Positions 1-7,540 of a stretch of DNA of 64,000 nt are shown one piece after another. Positions within the stretch are counted from its first letter, which is position 1, and each line of letters starts with the position of its first letter. A program made the translations under genes and the position numbers. The stretch lies in NCBI RefSeq assembly GCF_900101445.1, contig NZ_FNKE01000002.1:1-64000 (forward strand). The letters run 5' to 3'. The stretch is from Streptococcus equinus. Its GTDB lineage: Bacteria > Bacillota > Bacilli > Lactobacillales > Streptococcaceae. The notes under the pieces are model-generated. The model was not told the origin of the DNA, made no database searches, and saw nothing but the letters and a program-made list of their open reading frames with translations.

Positions 1-28
1 TAATACTAATAGCTCGAGGACTTATCCA
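1..28 (+). rRNA. 23S rRNA, 3' end only
   Basis: The first bases match the conserved 3' end of streptococcal 23S rRNA (TAATAGCTCGAGGACTTATCC). The rest of the gene lies upstream of the window. The exact mature end is uncertain by a few bases. Confidence 0.85.
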
Positions 29-114
29 AAAAAGAAACGAGTCAATATTGACAGCGCGTAGGTTTCTTGTTAGAATATATAGGTATTCAATTTTGATTGG
101 ATAATCAATCATAG

Positions 115-230
115 TTAAGTGACGATAGCCTAGGAGATACACCTGTTCCCATGCCGAACACAGAAGTTAAGCCCTAGCACGCCTGATGTAGTTGGGGGTT
201 GCCCCCTGTTAGATATGGTAGTCGCTTAGC
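115..230 (+). rRNA. rrf: 5S rRNA
   Basis: This is a 116-base sequence with the characteristic internal element CCGAACACAGAAGTTAAGCC and complementary ends (TTAAGTGACGA near the start, GTCGCTTAGC at the end). It follows the 23S tail by about 86 bases, as expected for an rrn operon. Confidence 0.95.
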
Positions 231-235
231 ATTTA

Positions 236-309
236 TCCGCCATAGCTCAGTTGGTAGTAGCGCATGACTGTTAATCATGATGTCGTAGGTTCGAGTCCTA
301 CTGGCGGAG
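236..309 (+). tRNA. tRNA-Asn (GTT)
   Basis: A 74-base cloverleaf has acceptor arms TCCGCCA and TGGCGGA followed by discriminator G. The anticodon GTT sits in the loop CTGTTAA, and the T-arm contains GGTTCGAGTCC. CCA is not encoded. It is the last gene of the rrn operon, a common place for tRNA-Asn in streptococci. Confidence 0.95.
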
Positions 310-329
310 TTTAAAAGCGGTAGACGGAG

Positions 330-355
330 AGCAACTCATTGAGTTGCTTTTTTTC
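330..355 (+). terminator. rrn operon terminator
   Basis: The hairpin GCAACTC-ATT-GAGTTGC is followed by a run of seven T. It closes the rrn-tRNA transcript. Confidence 0.85.
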
Positions 356-455
356 TGCATTCATTTGTAGAAATAGTATTTTAAAAATTATTTTCCTGAA
401 AATATGATGTTTTTCATAGAAGGAGACTATTATGGTGTGTTCTTTTCAGAATATT

Positions 456-464
456 TGTTATAAT
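456..464 (+). promoter_or_regulatory. ispE promoter, extended -10
   Basis: TGTTATAAT gives an extended -10 (TG-N-TATAAT). No good -35 is seen upstream. The predicted start leaves a short leader with RBS AAAGGA before the ispE ATG. Confidence 0.6.
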
Positions 465-492
465 AGATGTAATATTTTAAAAGGAATGTTTA

Positions 493-1341
493 ATGGTTAT
501 TATTGAAAAGGCACCTGCTAAGATTAATTTAGGCTTGGATATTGTTGGGAAAAGGCCTGATGGTTATCATGATTTATCAATGGTTATGGTTAGTGTTGAT
601 TTGAATGACTATATCACGGTATCTGAGATTTCTTGCTCAGATATTATTGTTGAGTCTAATAATCACAAGATGCCTTTAAATGCTAAAAATGATGTTTTTA
701 AGGCAGCTCAGCTCATTAAGGATAGATATGGCATCAACTCTGGTGTTAAGATTGAACTGGAGAAAACAATCCCTATCTGTGCTGGTTTGGGTGGCGGGTC
801 AACTGATGCTGCTGCCACTATCAGGGCTTTAAATAAGTTATGGCAACTTGAATTATCTAAAGAAGAAATGATTGAGATTGGCTTTCAAGTGGGGAGTGAT
901 GTGCCATATTGTTTGGGAGCTGGTTGTGCCTGCATTTCTGGTAAGGGTGAGATTGTGGAGTGTTTAAATACTTCTTTATCTGCTTGGGTTGTTTTGGTTA
1001 AACCTGATTTTGGGGTTTCAACGCGCACGGTTTTTCCTGAGATTGATTGTGAGACGATTTCTCGTGTTGATATTGATTCTTTAAAGGAAGCTGTTTTAGC
1101 TAATGATTACGAACAGATTATTGCTCATATGGGAAATTCTTTAGAGGATATTACCATTAAGCGCAAGCCATTTATCCAAAAGATCAAGGATCGGATGATG
1201 AAGTGTGGGGCTGATGCTGCTTTGATGACAGGAAGTGGTCCAACGGTTTTTGGTTTGTGTCGTTCAGAGAAAAAGGCAGACCGTTTGGTTAATAGTATGC
1301 GAGGCTTCTGTAAGGAAGTTTACAAAGTTCGAATATTGTGA
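493..1341 (+). CDS. ispE: 4-diphosphocytidyl-2-C-methyl-D-erythritol kinase (IspE), probable orphan
   Basis: GHMP-family kinase of 282 aa, the usual IspE length. The N-terminal segment KAPAKINLGL, the ATP loop around residues 96-105 (CAGLGGGSTD) and the C-terminal MTGSGPTVFGL motif are all present, so the protein looks intact. IspE phosphorylates CDP-methylerythritol in the MEP isoprenoid pathway. Streptococci are known to make isoprenoids by the mevalonate route, and no other MEP gene is visible here, so its real substrate is open. It sits just upstream of adcRCB, as in S. pyogenes from memory. The family assignment is firm; the cellular role is not. Confidence 0.85.
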   Translation: MVIIEKAPAKINLGLDIVGKRPDGYHDLSMVMVSVDLNDYITVSEISCSDIIVESNNHKMPLNAKNDVFKAAQLIKDRYGINSGVKIELEKTIPICAGLGGGSTDAAATIRALNKLWQLELSKEEMIEIGFQVGSDVPYCLGAGCACISGKGEIVECLNTSLSAWVVLVKPDFGVSTRTVFPEIDCETISRVDIDSLKEAVLANDYEQIIAHMGNSLEDITIKRKPFIQKIKDRMMKCGADAALMTGSGPTVFGLCRSEKKADRLVNSMRGFCKEVYKVRIL

Positions 1342-1359
1342 TGAAAGGGAATCAGGTAA

Positions 1360-1399
1360 TTGATTCTTCTTTTTCTTTTTGATATAATTAACTGGTTAA
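1360..1399 (+). promoter_or_regulatory. adcR promoter with AdcR operator
   Basis: TTGATT (1360-1365), a 17-base spacer and TATAAT (1383-1388) form the promoter. TTAACTGGTTAA at 1388-1399 matches the AdcR/ZitR operator consensus TTAACYRGTTAA exactly and overlaps the end of the -10. Zinc-bound AdcR should therefore block its own operon directly. Confidence 0.9.
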
Positions 1400-1421
1400 T
1401 GAAGTGAGAGGAGTGTTGATA

Positions 1422-1868
1422 ATGCAGCTAGAAAAACAAATTGACTGTCTAGTAAATGAAATTTTATTAAAAGCCGAAAATCAGCACGAGTTATTATTTG
1501 GTGCTTGTCAAAGCGGTGTTGAATTAACTAATACGCAAGAGCATATTTTGATGCTCTTATCGCAAGAGCGATTGACTAATTCAGCCTTGGCAAAACGTTT
1601 GAATATTAGCCAAGCAGCGGTTACTAAGGCTATCAAGTGTTTGGTCAAAGAGGGAATGCTTGCGCCTGTGAAAAATAAAGATGACGCTCGTGTAACTTAT
1701 TTTGAGTTGACTGAGCTTGCTAAACCTGTCGCTGATGAGCACACTCATCACCATCATGCGACATTGTCAGTTTATAAAAAATTGATTGATGATTTTTCAG
1801 ATGAAGAACAGTCTATCATCTCAAGGTTCTTGACTGCTTTTTCAGATGAGCTAGAAGGGTGTAAATGA
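1422..1868 (+). CDS. adcR: Zinc-dependent MarR-family repressor AdcR
   Basis: MarR-family winged-helix regulator of 148 aa that binds Zn(II) and represses zinc uptake genes. The segment [20 protein letters not shown] is the recognition helix region, and a histidine cluster (HTHHHH) near residue 110 fits the family's metal site. I start at MQLEKQ because GAGGAG lies at a proper distance and AdcR homologues begin there; the in-frame ATG at 1404 has no RBS and would add six residues. The operator lies just upstream. The stop overlaps the adcC start by four bases, indicating coupling. Confidence 0.95.
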   Translation: MQLEKQIDCLVNEILLKAENQHELLFGACQSGVELTNTQEHILMLLSQERLTNSALAKRLNISQAAVTKAIKCLVKEGMLAPVKNKDDARVTYFELTELAKPVADEHTHHHHATLSVYKKLIDDFSDEEQSIISRFLTAFSDELEGCK

Positions 1869-2575
1869 GATATATTACAGTAGAAGATTTATCTTTCCAA
1901 TATGACAGTGAACCTGTCTTGGAAGGGATTAATTACCATTTAGATAGTGGTGAGTTTGTTACTTTAACTGGTGAAAATGGTGCAGCAAAATCAACTTTGG
2001 TTAAGGCGACGCTTGGTATTTTGACACCAAAGAGTGGTCAAGTGACAATCTCTAAAACAAATAAAGATGGCAAGAAACTTCGTATTGCCTATTTGCCACA
2101 GCAGATTGCTAGTTTTAATGCTGGTTTTCCATCAACGGTTCATGAATTCGTCCGTTCTGGTCGATATCCTCGAAATGGTTGGTTTCGCCGTTTGACTAAG
2201 CATGACGAAGAACACGTTAAGGTTAGTCTAGAATCAGTTGGTATGTGGGAAAATCGTAATAAGCGCATTGGGAGCTTATCTGGAGGTCAAAAACAACGTA
2301 TTGTGATTGCGCGTATTTTTGCTTCAGATCCTGATATTTTTATTTTAGATGAACCAACAACTGGTATGGATGCTGGAACAACTGAAAAATTTTACGAATT
2401 GATGCACCACAGTGCACATACACACGGAAAATCTGTTTTGATGATTACGCATGATCCAGATGAGGTGAAACGTTATGCTGACCGTAATATTCACCTGGTT
2501 CGTAGTCAAAAGACACCTTGGCATTGCTTCGATCTTCATGCTTTAACAAAGAAAGGAGCTAAGGATGCTGACTGA
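1865..2575 (+). CDS. adcC: Zinc ABC transporter ATP-binding protein AdcC
   Basis: ABC ATPase of 236 aa that powers zinc import with AdcB and a separately encoded AdcA-type lipoprotein. The Walker A sequence is GENGAAKST (about residues 36-44), with Ala where most ABC proteins have the second Gly. From memory pneumococcal AdcC has the same sequence, so this looks like a family trait and not damage. The signature SLSGGQKQR and Walker [11 protein letters not shown] are normal. It overlaps adcR and adcB on both sides, so the three genes form one zinc-repressed operon. Confidence 0.95.
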   Translation: MRYITVEDLSFQYDSEPVLEGINYHLDSGEFVTLTGENGAAKSTLVKATLGILTPKSGQVTISKTNKDGKKLRIAYLPQQIASFNAGFPSTVHEFVRSGRYPRNGWFRRLTKHDEEHVKVSLESVGMWENRNKRIGSLSGGQKQRIVIARIFASDPDIFILDEPTTGMDAGTTEKFYELMHHSAHTHGKSVLMITHDPDEVKRYADRNIHLVRSQKTPWHCFDLHALTKKGAKDAD

Positions 2576-3383
2576 GATTTTTTCATATGATTTTATGCAA
2601 CGCGCTATTATGGCGGTAGTTGCGATTAGTATTTTCGCTCCGATTTTGGGGATTTTCCTAATCCTACGTCATCAAAGTTTGATGAGTGATACACTTAGCC
2701 ACGTTTCTTTGGCTGGTGTTGCTCTTGGTATTTTACTTGGAAAATCAACAACTTGGTCAACGGTCATTGTGGTGACGATTGCAGCTGTTGTTTTAGAATA
2801 TTTGCAGACGGTTTATAAGCACTATATTGAAATTTCTACGGCGATTCTGATGTCGCTTGGTTTAGCGGTTGCCTTGATTGTAACAAGTAAGTCAGAGAAT
2901 GCTGGTAGTGTGAATTTGGAACAGTATTTATTCGGTTCGATTGTGACGATTAATATGGGTCAAGTCATTGCTTTGTTTGTGATTGCAGTTATTGTTTTGA
3001 TTTTGACTCTGTTGTTCATCAGACCGATGTATGTTCTGACATTTGACGAGGAGACAGCTTTTGTTGATGGCTTGCCAGTTCGTTTGATGTCATTGTTGTT
3101 CAATATTGTGACTGGGATTGCGATTGCTTTGACGATTCCTGCAGCAGGAGCTCTGCTGGTGTCAACGATTATGGTTTTACCAGCAAGTATTGCCATGAGA
3201 CTTGGGAAAAACTTTAGATCAGTGATTTTTATTGGTGTTTTAGTTGGTTTTATTGGTATGGTGACTGGTATTATCACCTCATATTACTGGGAAACACCAG
3301 CAAGTGCGACGATTACAATTATTTTTGTAGCCATTTTCCTTTTGGTAAATTTATTTAATGTGGTAAGTCGTCGTAATAGTTAA
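2565..3383 (+). CDS. adcB: Zinc ABC transporter permease AdcB
   Basis: Integral membrane protein of 272 aa in the metal-type ABC-3 permease family, with about seven to eight hydrophobic segments. The stretch [21 protein letters not shown] near the N-terminus is typical of the family. It forms the zinc channel with AdcC. The ATG overlaps the adcC end by 11 bases and follows GAAAGGAGC. The binding protein gene adcA is not in the operon, as is usual in streptococci. Confidence 0.95.
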   Translation: MLTEIFSYDFMQRAIMAVVAISIFAPILGIFLILRHQSLMSDTLSHVSLAGVALGILLGKSTTWSTVIVVTIAAVVLEYLQTVYKHYIEISTAILMSLGLAVALIVTSKSENAGSVNLEQYLFGSIVTINMGQVIALFVIAVIVLILTLLFIRPMYVLTFDEETAFVDGLPVRLMSLLFNIVTGIAIALTIPAAGALLVSTIMVLPASIAMRLGKNFRSVIFIGVLVGFIGMVTGIITSYYWETPASATITIIFVAIFLLVNLFNVVSRRNS

Positions 3384-3411
3384 AAAAGAGAGGAAGTTCC
3401 TCTCTTTTTTG
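3383..3411. terminator. adcRCB terminator
   Basis: The hairpin AGAGAGGAA-G-TTCCTCTCT is flanked by A and T runs, so it can work on both strands. It lies directly after the adcB stop. Confidence 0.85.
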
Positions 3412-3418
3412 ATGGCAT

Positions 3419-3446
3419 AAAAAAACAGATGCTTAGAGCATCTGTT
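3419..3446 (-). terminator. tyrS terminator
   Basis: On the minus strand the arms AACAGATGCT and AGCATCTGTT are followed by a T run, just past the tyrS stop. Confidence 0.85.
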
Positions 3447-3458
3447 AATGATTTTAAA

Positions 3459-4715
3459 TTAGTAAGTCAATACGAAGTATTTTTTCTTACCGCGGCGGAT
3501 AACAGTAAGTTCGTTATCGATTTTATCGTCGTCAGAAAGTGTGTAATCTAGGTCTTGGATACGTTCACCGTTGATGTAAATAGCACCGTTTTGAACGTCT
3601 TCACGTGCTTGACGTTTTGATGGTGAGATTTTAGCTGCAACAAGCATTTCAACGATATTGCGGTTATCATCTTCTTGAACAGCATAGTTAGGAACGTTGT
3701 TTAGACCTTGTTTTAATTCTTTTGCTGAAAGGCTCTTGATGTTTCCAGCGAAAAGTTGTTCAGTGATTTTAAGAGCTTCTTTGTAAGCTTCTTCACCGTG
3801 AACAAGTGTAACAACTTCACGAGCCAAGATTTTTTGTGCTAGACGTTCGTGACGAGCAGCGTTAAATTCTTTTTCGATTTCAGCGATTTCGTCAAGTGAA
3901 AGGAATGTGAAAATCTTCAAGAAGCGAACAGCATCGTCGTCCATAACGTTGAGCCAGAATTGGTACATTTCGTATGGAGATGTTTTGTCAGCGTCAAGCC
4001 ATACGGCATTTCCTTCAGATTTACCGAATTTTTTACCTGTAGCGTCAGTGATAAGTGGCACTGTCATAACGTGACCAGTTTTATCAGCTTTACGACGAAG
4101 AAGTTCTGTACCAGCAGTCATATTACCCCATTGGTCAGAACCACCAATTTGCAAAGTAACGTTGTATTTGTCGTTTAATTCGTAGAAGTCGTAACCTTGC
4201 ATGATTTGGTAGGCAAACTCAGTGTATGAGATACCTGTTTCAATACGTTTTTTAACTGATTCTTTACTCATCATTGCATTGACAGTAAAGTATTTACCGA
4301 CATCACGTAGGAAGTCGATGAAGCTAATGTTACCAAACCAGTCATAGTTGTTAACCATAACGGCTTTGTTGTCGCCATTTTCGAAATCAAGGAAACGTGA
4401 CAATTGATTTTGAATTTTAACAACCCATCCATCAACAGTTTCTTTTGTTTGAAGACTGCGTTCAGCATCTTTAAATGATGGGTCACCGATAAGTCCTGTA
4501 GCTCCCCCAACAAGAGCGTATGGTTTATGTCCTGCCATTTGAAGGCGACGTGATGTTAGAATGGCAACCAAGTGACCAAGGTGAAGACTATCAGCTGTAG
4601 GATCATAACCAGTATAATAGGATACTTGCCCTTCTGTTAATGCTTTGACAAGGGCTTCTTCATCAGTTGTTTGAAAAACTAAGCCACGTTCTTTGAGTTC
4701 TTCGAATATGTTCAC
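3459..4715 (-). CDS. tyrS: Tyrosyl-tRNA synthetase
   Basis: Class I aminoacyl-tRNA synthetase of 418 aa that charges tRNA-Tyr. The HIGH-type motif is HLGH (residues 45-48) and the KMSKS-type motif is KFGKS near residue 230. A C-terminal S4-like RNA-binding domain ([20 protein letters not shown]) spans roughly 352-375. The start codon is GTG, with AAGGAG upstream. Its own promoter faces away from pbp1b. The leader holds a compact nested structure but is too short for a T-box. Confidence 0.97.
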   Translation of the reverse strand: MNIFEELKERGLVFQTTDEEALVKALTEGQVSYYTGYDPTADSLHLGHLVAILTSRRLQMAGHKPYALVGGATGLIGDPSFKDAERSLQTKETVDGWVVKIQNQLSRFLDFENGDNKAVMVNNYDWFGNISFIDFLRDVGKYFTVNAMMSKESVKKRIETGISYTEFAYQIMQGYDFYELNDKYNVTLQIGGSDQWGNMTAGTELLRRKADKTGHVMTVPLITDATGKKFGKSEGNAVWLDADKTSPYEMYQFWLNVMDDDAVRFLKIFTFLSLDEIAEIEKEFNAARHERLAQKILAREVVTLVHGEEAYKEALKITEQLFAGNIKSLSAKELKQGLNNVPNYAVQEDDNRNIVEMLVAAKISPSKRQAREDVQNGAIYINGERIQDLDYTLSDDDKIDNELTVIRRGKKKYFVLTY

Positions 4716-4738
4716 GAGCTTTCTCCTTACTTAAAATT

Positions 4739-4785
4739 TTGAGGGTAATATTTGTGTCTTCTAGCTAGGCTAGATTTTCCCTCAA
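4739..4785 (-). promoter_or_regulatory. Structured leader of tyrS
   Basis: In the tyrS 5' leader (minus strand), TTGAGGG (4785-4779) pairs with CCCTCAA (4745-4739). A perfect 6-bp hairpin TCTAGC-CTA-GCTAGA (4774-4760) is nested inside, with a 14-base unpaired strand. No T-box sequence (TGGNACCGCG type) is present. A cis-regulatory role is inferred only. Confidence 0.4.
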
Positions 4786-4806
4786 TGATATTGTAGTTTA
4801 CAGGCT

Positions 4807-4836
4807 ATTATATCAAAAAGCGGTGCCTCTATGCAA
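4807..4836 (-). promoter_or_regulatory. tyrS promoter
   Basis: On the minus strand TTGCAT (4836-4831), an 18-base spacer and TATAAT (4812-4807) precede a leader of about 85 bases. Confidence 0.65.
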
Positions 4837-4850
4837 GCTTTATCAAAGTT

Positions 4851-4859
4851 TGGTATAAT
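4851..4859 (+). promoter_or_regulatory. pbp1b promoter, extended -10
   Basis: TGGTATAAT is an extended -10 located 17 bases before the pbp1b ATG. The predicted transcript has only about 11 leader bases, containing CGAGG. It is divergent from the tyrS promoter. Confidence 0.6.
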
Positions 4860-4876
4860 ATTATCGAGGTATTAGA

Positions 4877-7198
4877 ATGAGTAAGAGAAATAAAAATAAG
4901 AAAAAAGCAGATCATCAGAAGCTTGGCTTACTTGATTTTGGATCAGTCTTTTTGAGGACAGTTAAGTTGTTAACCGACTTTTTTTATATCATTGTCATCT
5001 TATTTGGCATGTTGGGAGTCGGTTTAGCTTTTGGTTATCTTGCTAGTCAGATAGATGCGGTTAAAATTCCTGATAAGGAGAGCTTGGTCAGTCAGGTGAC
5101 TTCCTTGACGCGCGTGTCACAGATGTCTTATTCTGATGGCAGTTCGATTGCTGCCATTGATACGGACTTGCTACGTACACCAGTTGCTAGCGAAGCTATT
5201 TCAGAAAATATGAAACATGCCATTGTAGCAACTGAGGATGAAAATTTTGAGGGGCACGATGGTGTGGTTCCTAAGGCGGTTTTCCGTGCGACTTTAGGTT
5301 CTGTTCTTGGTTTAGGCGAAACTAGTGGTGGGTCAACGTTGACGCAACAATTAATCAAGCAACAGGTCTTAGGTGACGATCCAACATTTAAACGTAAATC
5401 ACGTGAGATTATTTACGCATTGGCTTTGGAACGTTATTTGAATAAAGATGAGATTTTGACCGATTACTTGAATGTGTCACCTTTTGGACGTAACAATAAG
5501 GGTGAAAATATTGCTGGGATTGAAGAGGCGGCTCAGGGTATTTTTGGGGTGTCTGCAAGTGATTTGACGATTCCACAGGCTGCATTTTTGGCTGGTTTAC
5601 CACAAAGTCCAATTGTTTATTCGCCTTACACAGCTGCTGGTCAGCTAAAAGATGCGGAAAATATGGCTTATGGTCTTTCTCGTCAACAAGATGTTCTTTA
5701 CAACATGTACCGCGCAGGCTATTTGACAAAAGATGAGTACAATGAGTATAAGTCATACGATGTTAGTCAAGACTTTATTCAACCAGCATCTGCAACGACA
5801 AGTTCTCACGATTTCCTTTACTATTCTGTCCTAGAAGAAGCACAAGATATCATGTATGATTACTTGATTGAGAAAAATGGTGTTTCTGAACAAGAATTGA
5901 AAAACGATACGACGAAAGAATCTTACCGTAAATTAGCTTCTGAAACTTTGCAACAAGGTGGCTACACGGTTAAGACAACAATTGATAAGAATGTCTACAA
6001 TGCTATGCAAAACGCAGTAGCACAGTATGGTAGCACACTGGATCAAGGAAGTTCTCAACAAGTTGATGTCGGGAATGTCTTGATGGATAATTCTACTGGT
6101 GCGATTTTAGGATTTATTGGTGGCAGGGATTATTCAACCAACCAAAATAACCACGCTTTTGATACCGCACGTTCACCTGGTTCAAGTATCAAACCGATTA
6201 TCGCTTACGGTATTGCCATTGATCAGGGGCTTCTTGGTAGCGCAAGTATTCTTTCTAATTACCCAACGAATTTCTCAAGTGGTCAACCAATCATGCACGG
6301 TAACGACGTCGGAACTGGCATGATTAACCTTCAAGAAGCACTTAATACATCATGGAATATTCCAGCTTATTGGACTTATCAAATGTTGCTCAATCATAAT
6401 GTTGATATTGAGTCTTACATGAAGAAAATGAATTATAGCGTTGACAACTACGCGATTGAAAGTCTGCCTTTAGGTGGTGGTATTGAAACAACTGTTCTTC
6501 AACAAGTAAATGCTTATCAAATGATTTCAAACGGTGGTGTTTACATGAAAGGCTACTTGGTTGATAGCATCACTGATAATAAAGGTAATGTTATTTACCA
6601 ACACAAAGCAAATCCAGTTCGTGTCTTCTCAGAAGCAACGGCTAGCATTTTGAATCAGTTGTTGAAAGATGTTGTTAAAGGTGGCGCAACTACTGAGTTC
6701 TACAAAGATTTACAAGCTTTGAACGGCCAAGTAGCGCAAGCAGATTGGTCAGGGAAAACAGGTACAACCGATAATTATACGGATGTTTGGTTGATGCTTT
6801 CAACACCAAAAGTAACTTTAGGTGGTTGGGCAGGTAACGATGATAATACTTCTCTAGACTCAATGGCTGGTTACAAATACAACGCACAGTATATGGCTGA
6901 TTTGGTTAATAGCATTTATAATGCTAATGCGAATGCATTTGGAACAGACAAATACAATTTGTCTTCAAGTGTGATTAAGTCAACGGTTCTAAAAGCAACT
7001 GGTTTACAGCCTGGTACTGTAACGGTAAATGGTCGCTCGCTTAATGTTAGCGGTGAGACAACAACAAGTTATTGGGCTAAGACTGGCGCTGGTAATATGA
7101 CCTATAAATTTGCTATCGGTGGAACAGATAGCGACTACACGAAAGCATGGGATGCATTGCTTCATAATTCGGCGATTAAAACCAACAGCAGTAACTAA
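4877..7198 (+). CDS. pbp1b: Class A penicillin-binding protein 1b
   Basis: Bifunctional peptidoglycan synthase of 773 aa. A basic cytoplasmic tail and one membrane anchor (about 31-56) precede a GT51 transglycosylase with ATEDENFEGHDG (catalytic Glu about 120) and GGSTLTQQL. A transpeptidase domain follows, with active-site Ser436 in the S-S-I-K motif and KTG at 627-629. The enzyme polymerises lipid II and cross-links stem peptides outside the membrane. The place between tyrS and rpoB is conserved in streptococci. It is monocistronic, with its own promoter. Confidence 0.95.
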   Translation: MSKRNKNKKKADHQKLGLLDFGSVFLRTVKLLTDFFYIIVILFGMLGVGLAFGYLASQIDAVKIPDKESLVSQVTSLTRVSQMSYSDGSSIAAIDTDLLRTPVASEAISENMKHAIVATEDENFEGHDGVVPKAVFRATLGSVLGLGETSGGSTLTQQLIKQQVLGDDPTFKRKSREIIYALALERYLNKDEILTDYLNVSPFGRNNKGENIAGIEEAAQGIFGVSASDLTIPQAAFLAGLPQSPIVYSPYTAAGQLKDAENMAYGLSRQQDVLYNMYRAGYLTKDEYNEYKSYDVSQDFIQPASATTSSHDFLYYSVLEEAQDIMYDYLIEKNGVSEQELKNDTTKESYRKLASETLQQGGYTVKTTIDKNVYNAMQNAVAQYGSTLDQGSSQQVDVGNVLMDNSTGAILGFIGGRDYSTNQNNHAFDTARSPGSSIKPIIAYGIAIDQGLLGSASILSNYPTNFSSGQPIMHGNDVGTGMINLQEALNTSWNIPAYWTYQMLLNHNVDIESYMKKMNYSVDNYAIESLPLGGGIETTVLQQVNAYQMISNGGVYMKGYLVDSITDNKGNVIYQHKANPVRVFSEATASILNQLLKDVVKGGATTEFYKDLQALNGQVAQADWSGKTGTTDNYTDVWLMLSTPKVTLGGWAGNDDNTSLDSMAGYKYNAQYMADLVNSIYNANANAFGTDKYNLSSSVIKSTVLKATGLQPGTVTVNGRSLNVSGETTTSYWAKTGAGNMTYKFAIGGTDSDYTKAWDALLHNSAIKTNSSN

Positions 7199-7204
7199 AA
7201 ATAC

Positions 7205-7233
7205 TTGCAAAAATTGAAAAAATAAGGTATAAT
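7205..7233 (+). promoter_or_regulatory. rpoBC promoter
   Basis: TTGCAA (7205-7210), a 17-base spacer and TATAAT (7228-7233) predict a leader of about 300 bases before rpoB. Confidence 0.75.
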
Positions 7234-7252
7234 ATTAACAACTATTTGTCGT

Positions 7253-7335
7253 CTGCTTTAGTTGAAATATTGTCCAACTAAGGTTTGCAGCAGTTAAATC
7301 ACACTTTTTATGGTCAGATTTAGCTGCTCTTTTTG
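7253..7335 (+). promoter_or_regulatory. rpoB leader with two overlapping hairpins, second terminator-like
   Basis: Hairpin 1 pairs CTGC (7253-7256) with GCAG (7287-7290) and TTAGTTG (7258-7264) with CAACTAA (7275-7281). Hairpin 2 pairs AGCAGTTAAATC (7289-7300) with GATTTAGCTGCT (7317-7328) and is followed by CTTTTTG, so it resembles an intrinsic terminator. The two share bases at their junction. A Lacto-rpoB RNA motif has been described in rpoB leaders of lactic acid bacteria; whether this region is that motif I cannot decide by eye. Confidence 0.55.
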
Positions 7336-7540
7336 TGCCTAATTTTAGAAAAAATGCGGTTTGTAACCTATATTTAAAGTTTCTAAAAATTCACATCAAC
7401 GACACACTTGGCGGGGTGTTTTAAGCATCCTAACTATAAAGGTCAAAATGAAAAAGTAATGATTGTTCTCGTCGTATGAAGAGAATTGTGGTTATGATGG
7501 AGTTTATAGACCTCTGTATTTTAATGAAGGAGTAAAAAAC

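Noticed and set aside
432..506. 24-codon frame with a good RBS overlapping the ispE start
   Set aside because: The ispE -10 box lies inside it, so the main transcript would not contain its start. The composition is not peptide-like. Probably chance.
1972..1996. AdcC Walker A with Ala in place of a glycine (GENGAAKST)
   Set aside because: Looks like a damaged ATP loop, but from memory the pneumococcal AdcC has the same residues and the other motifs are normal, so I treat it as a family feature.
7463..7540. Longer RpoB with 26 extra N-terminal residues
   Set aside because: The upstream TTG has no RBS and the extra residues do not match RpoB. The TTG at 7541 has a good RBS and matches the conserved N-terminus.
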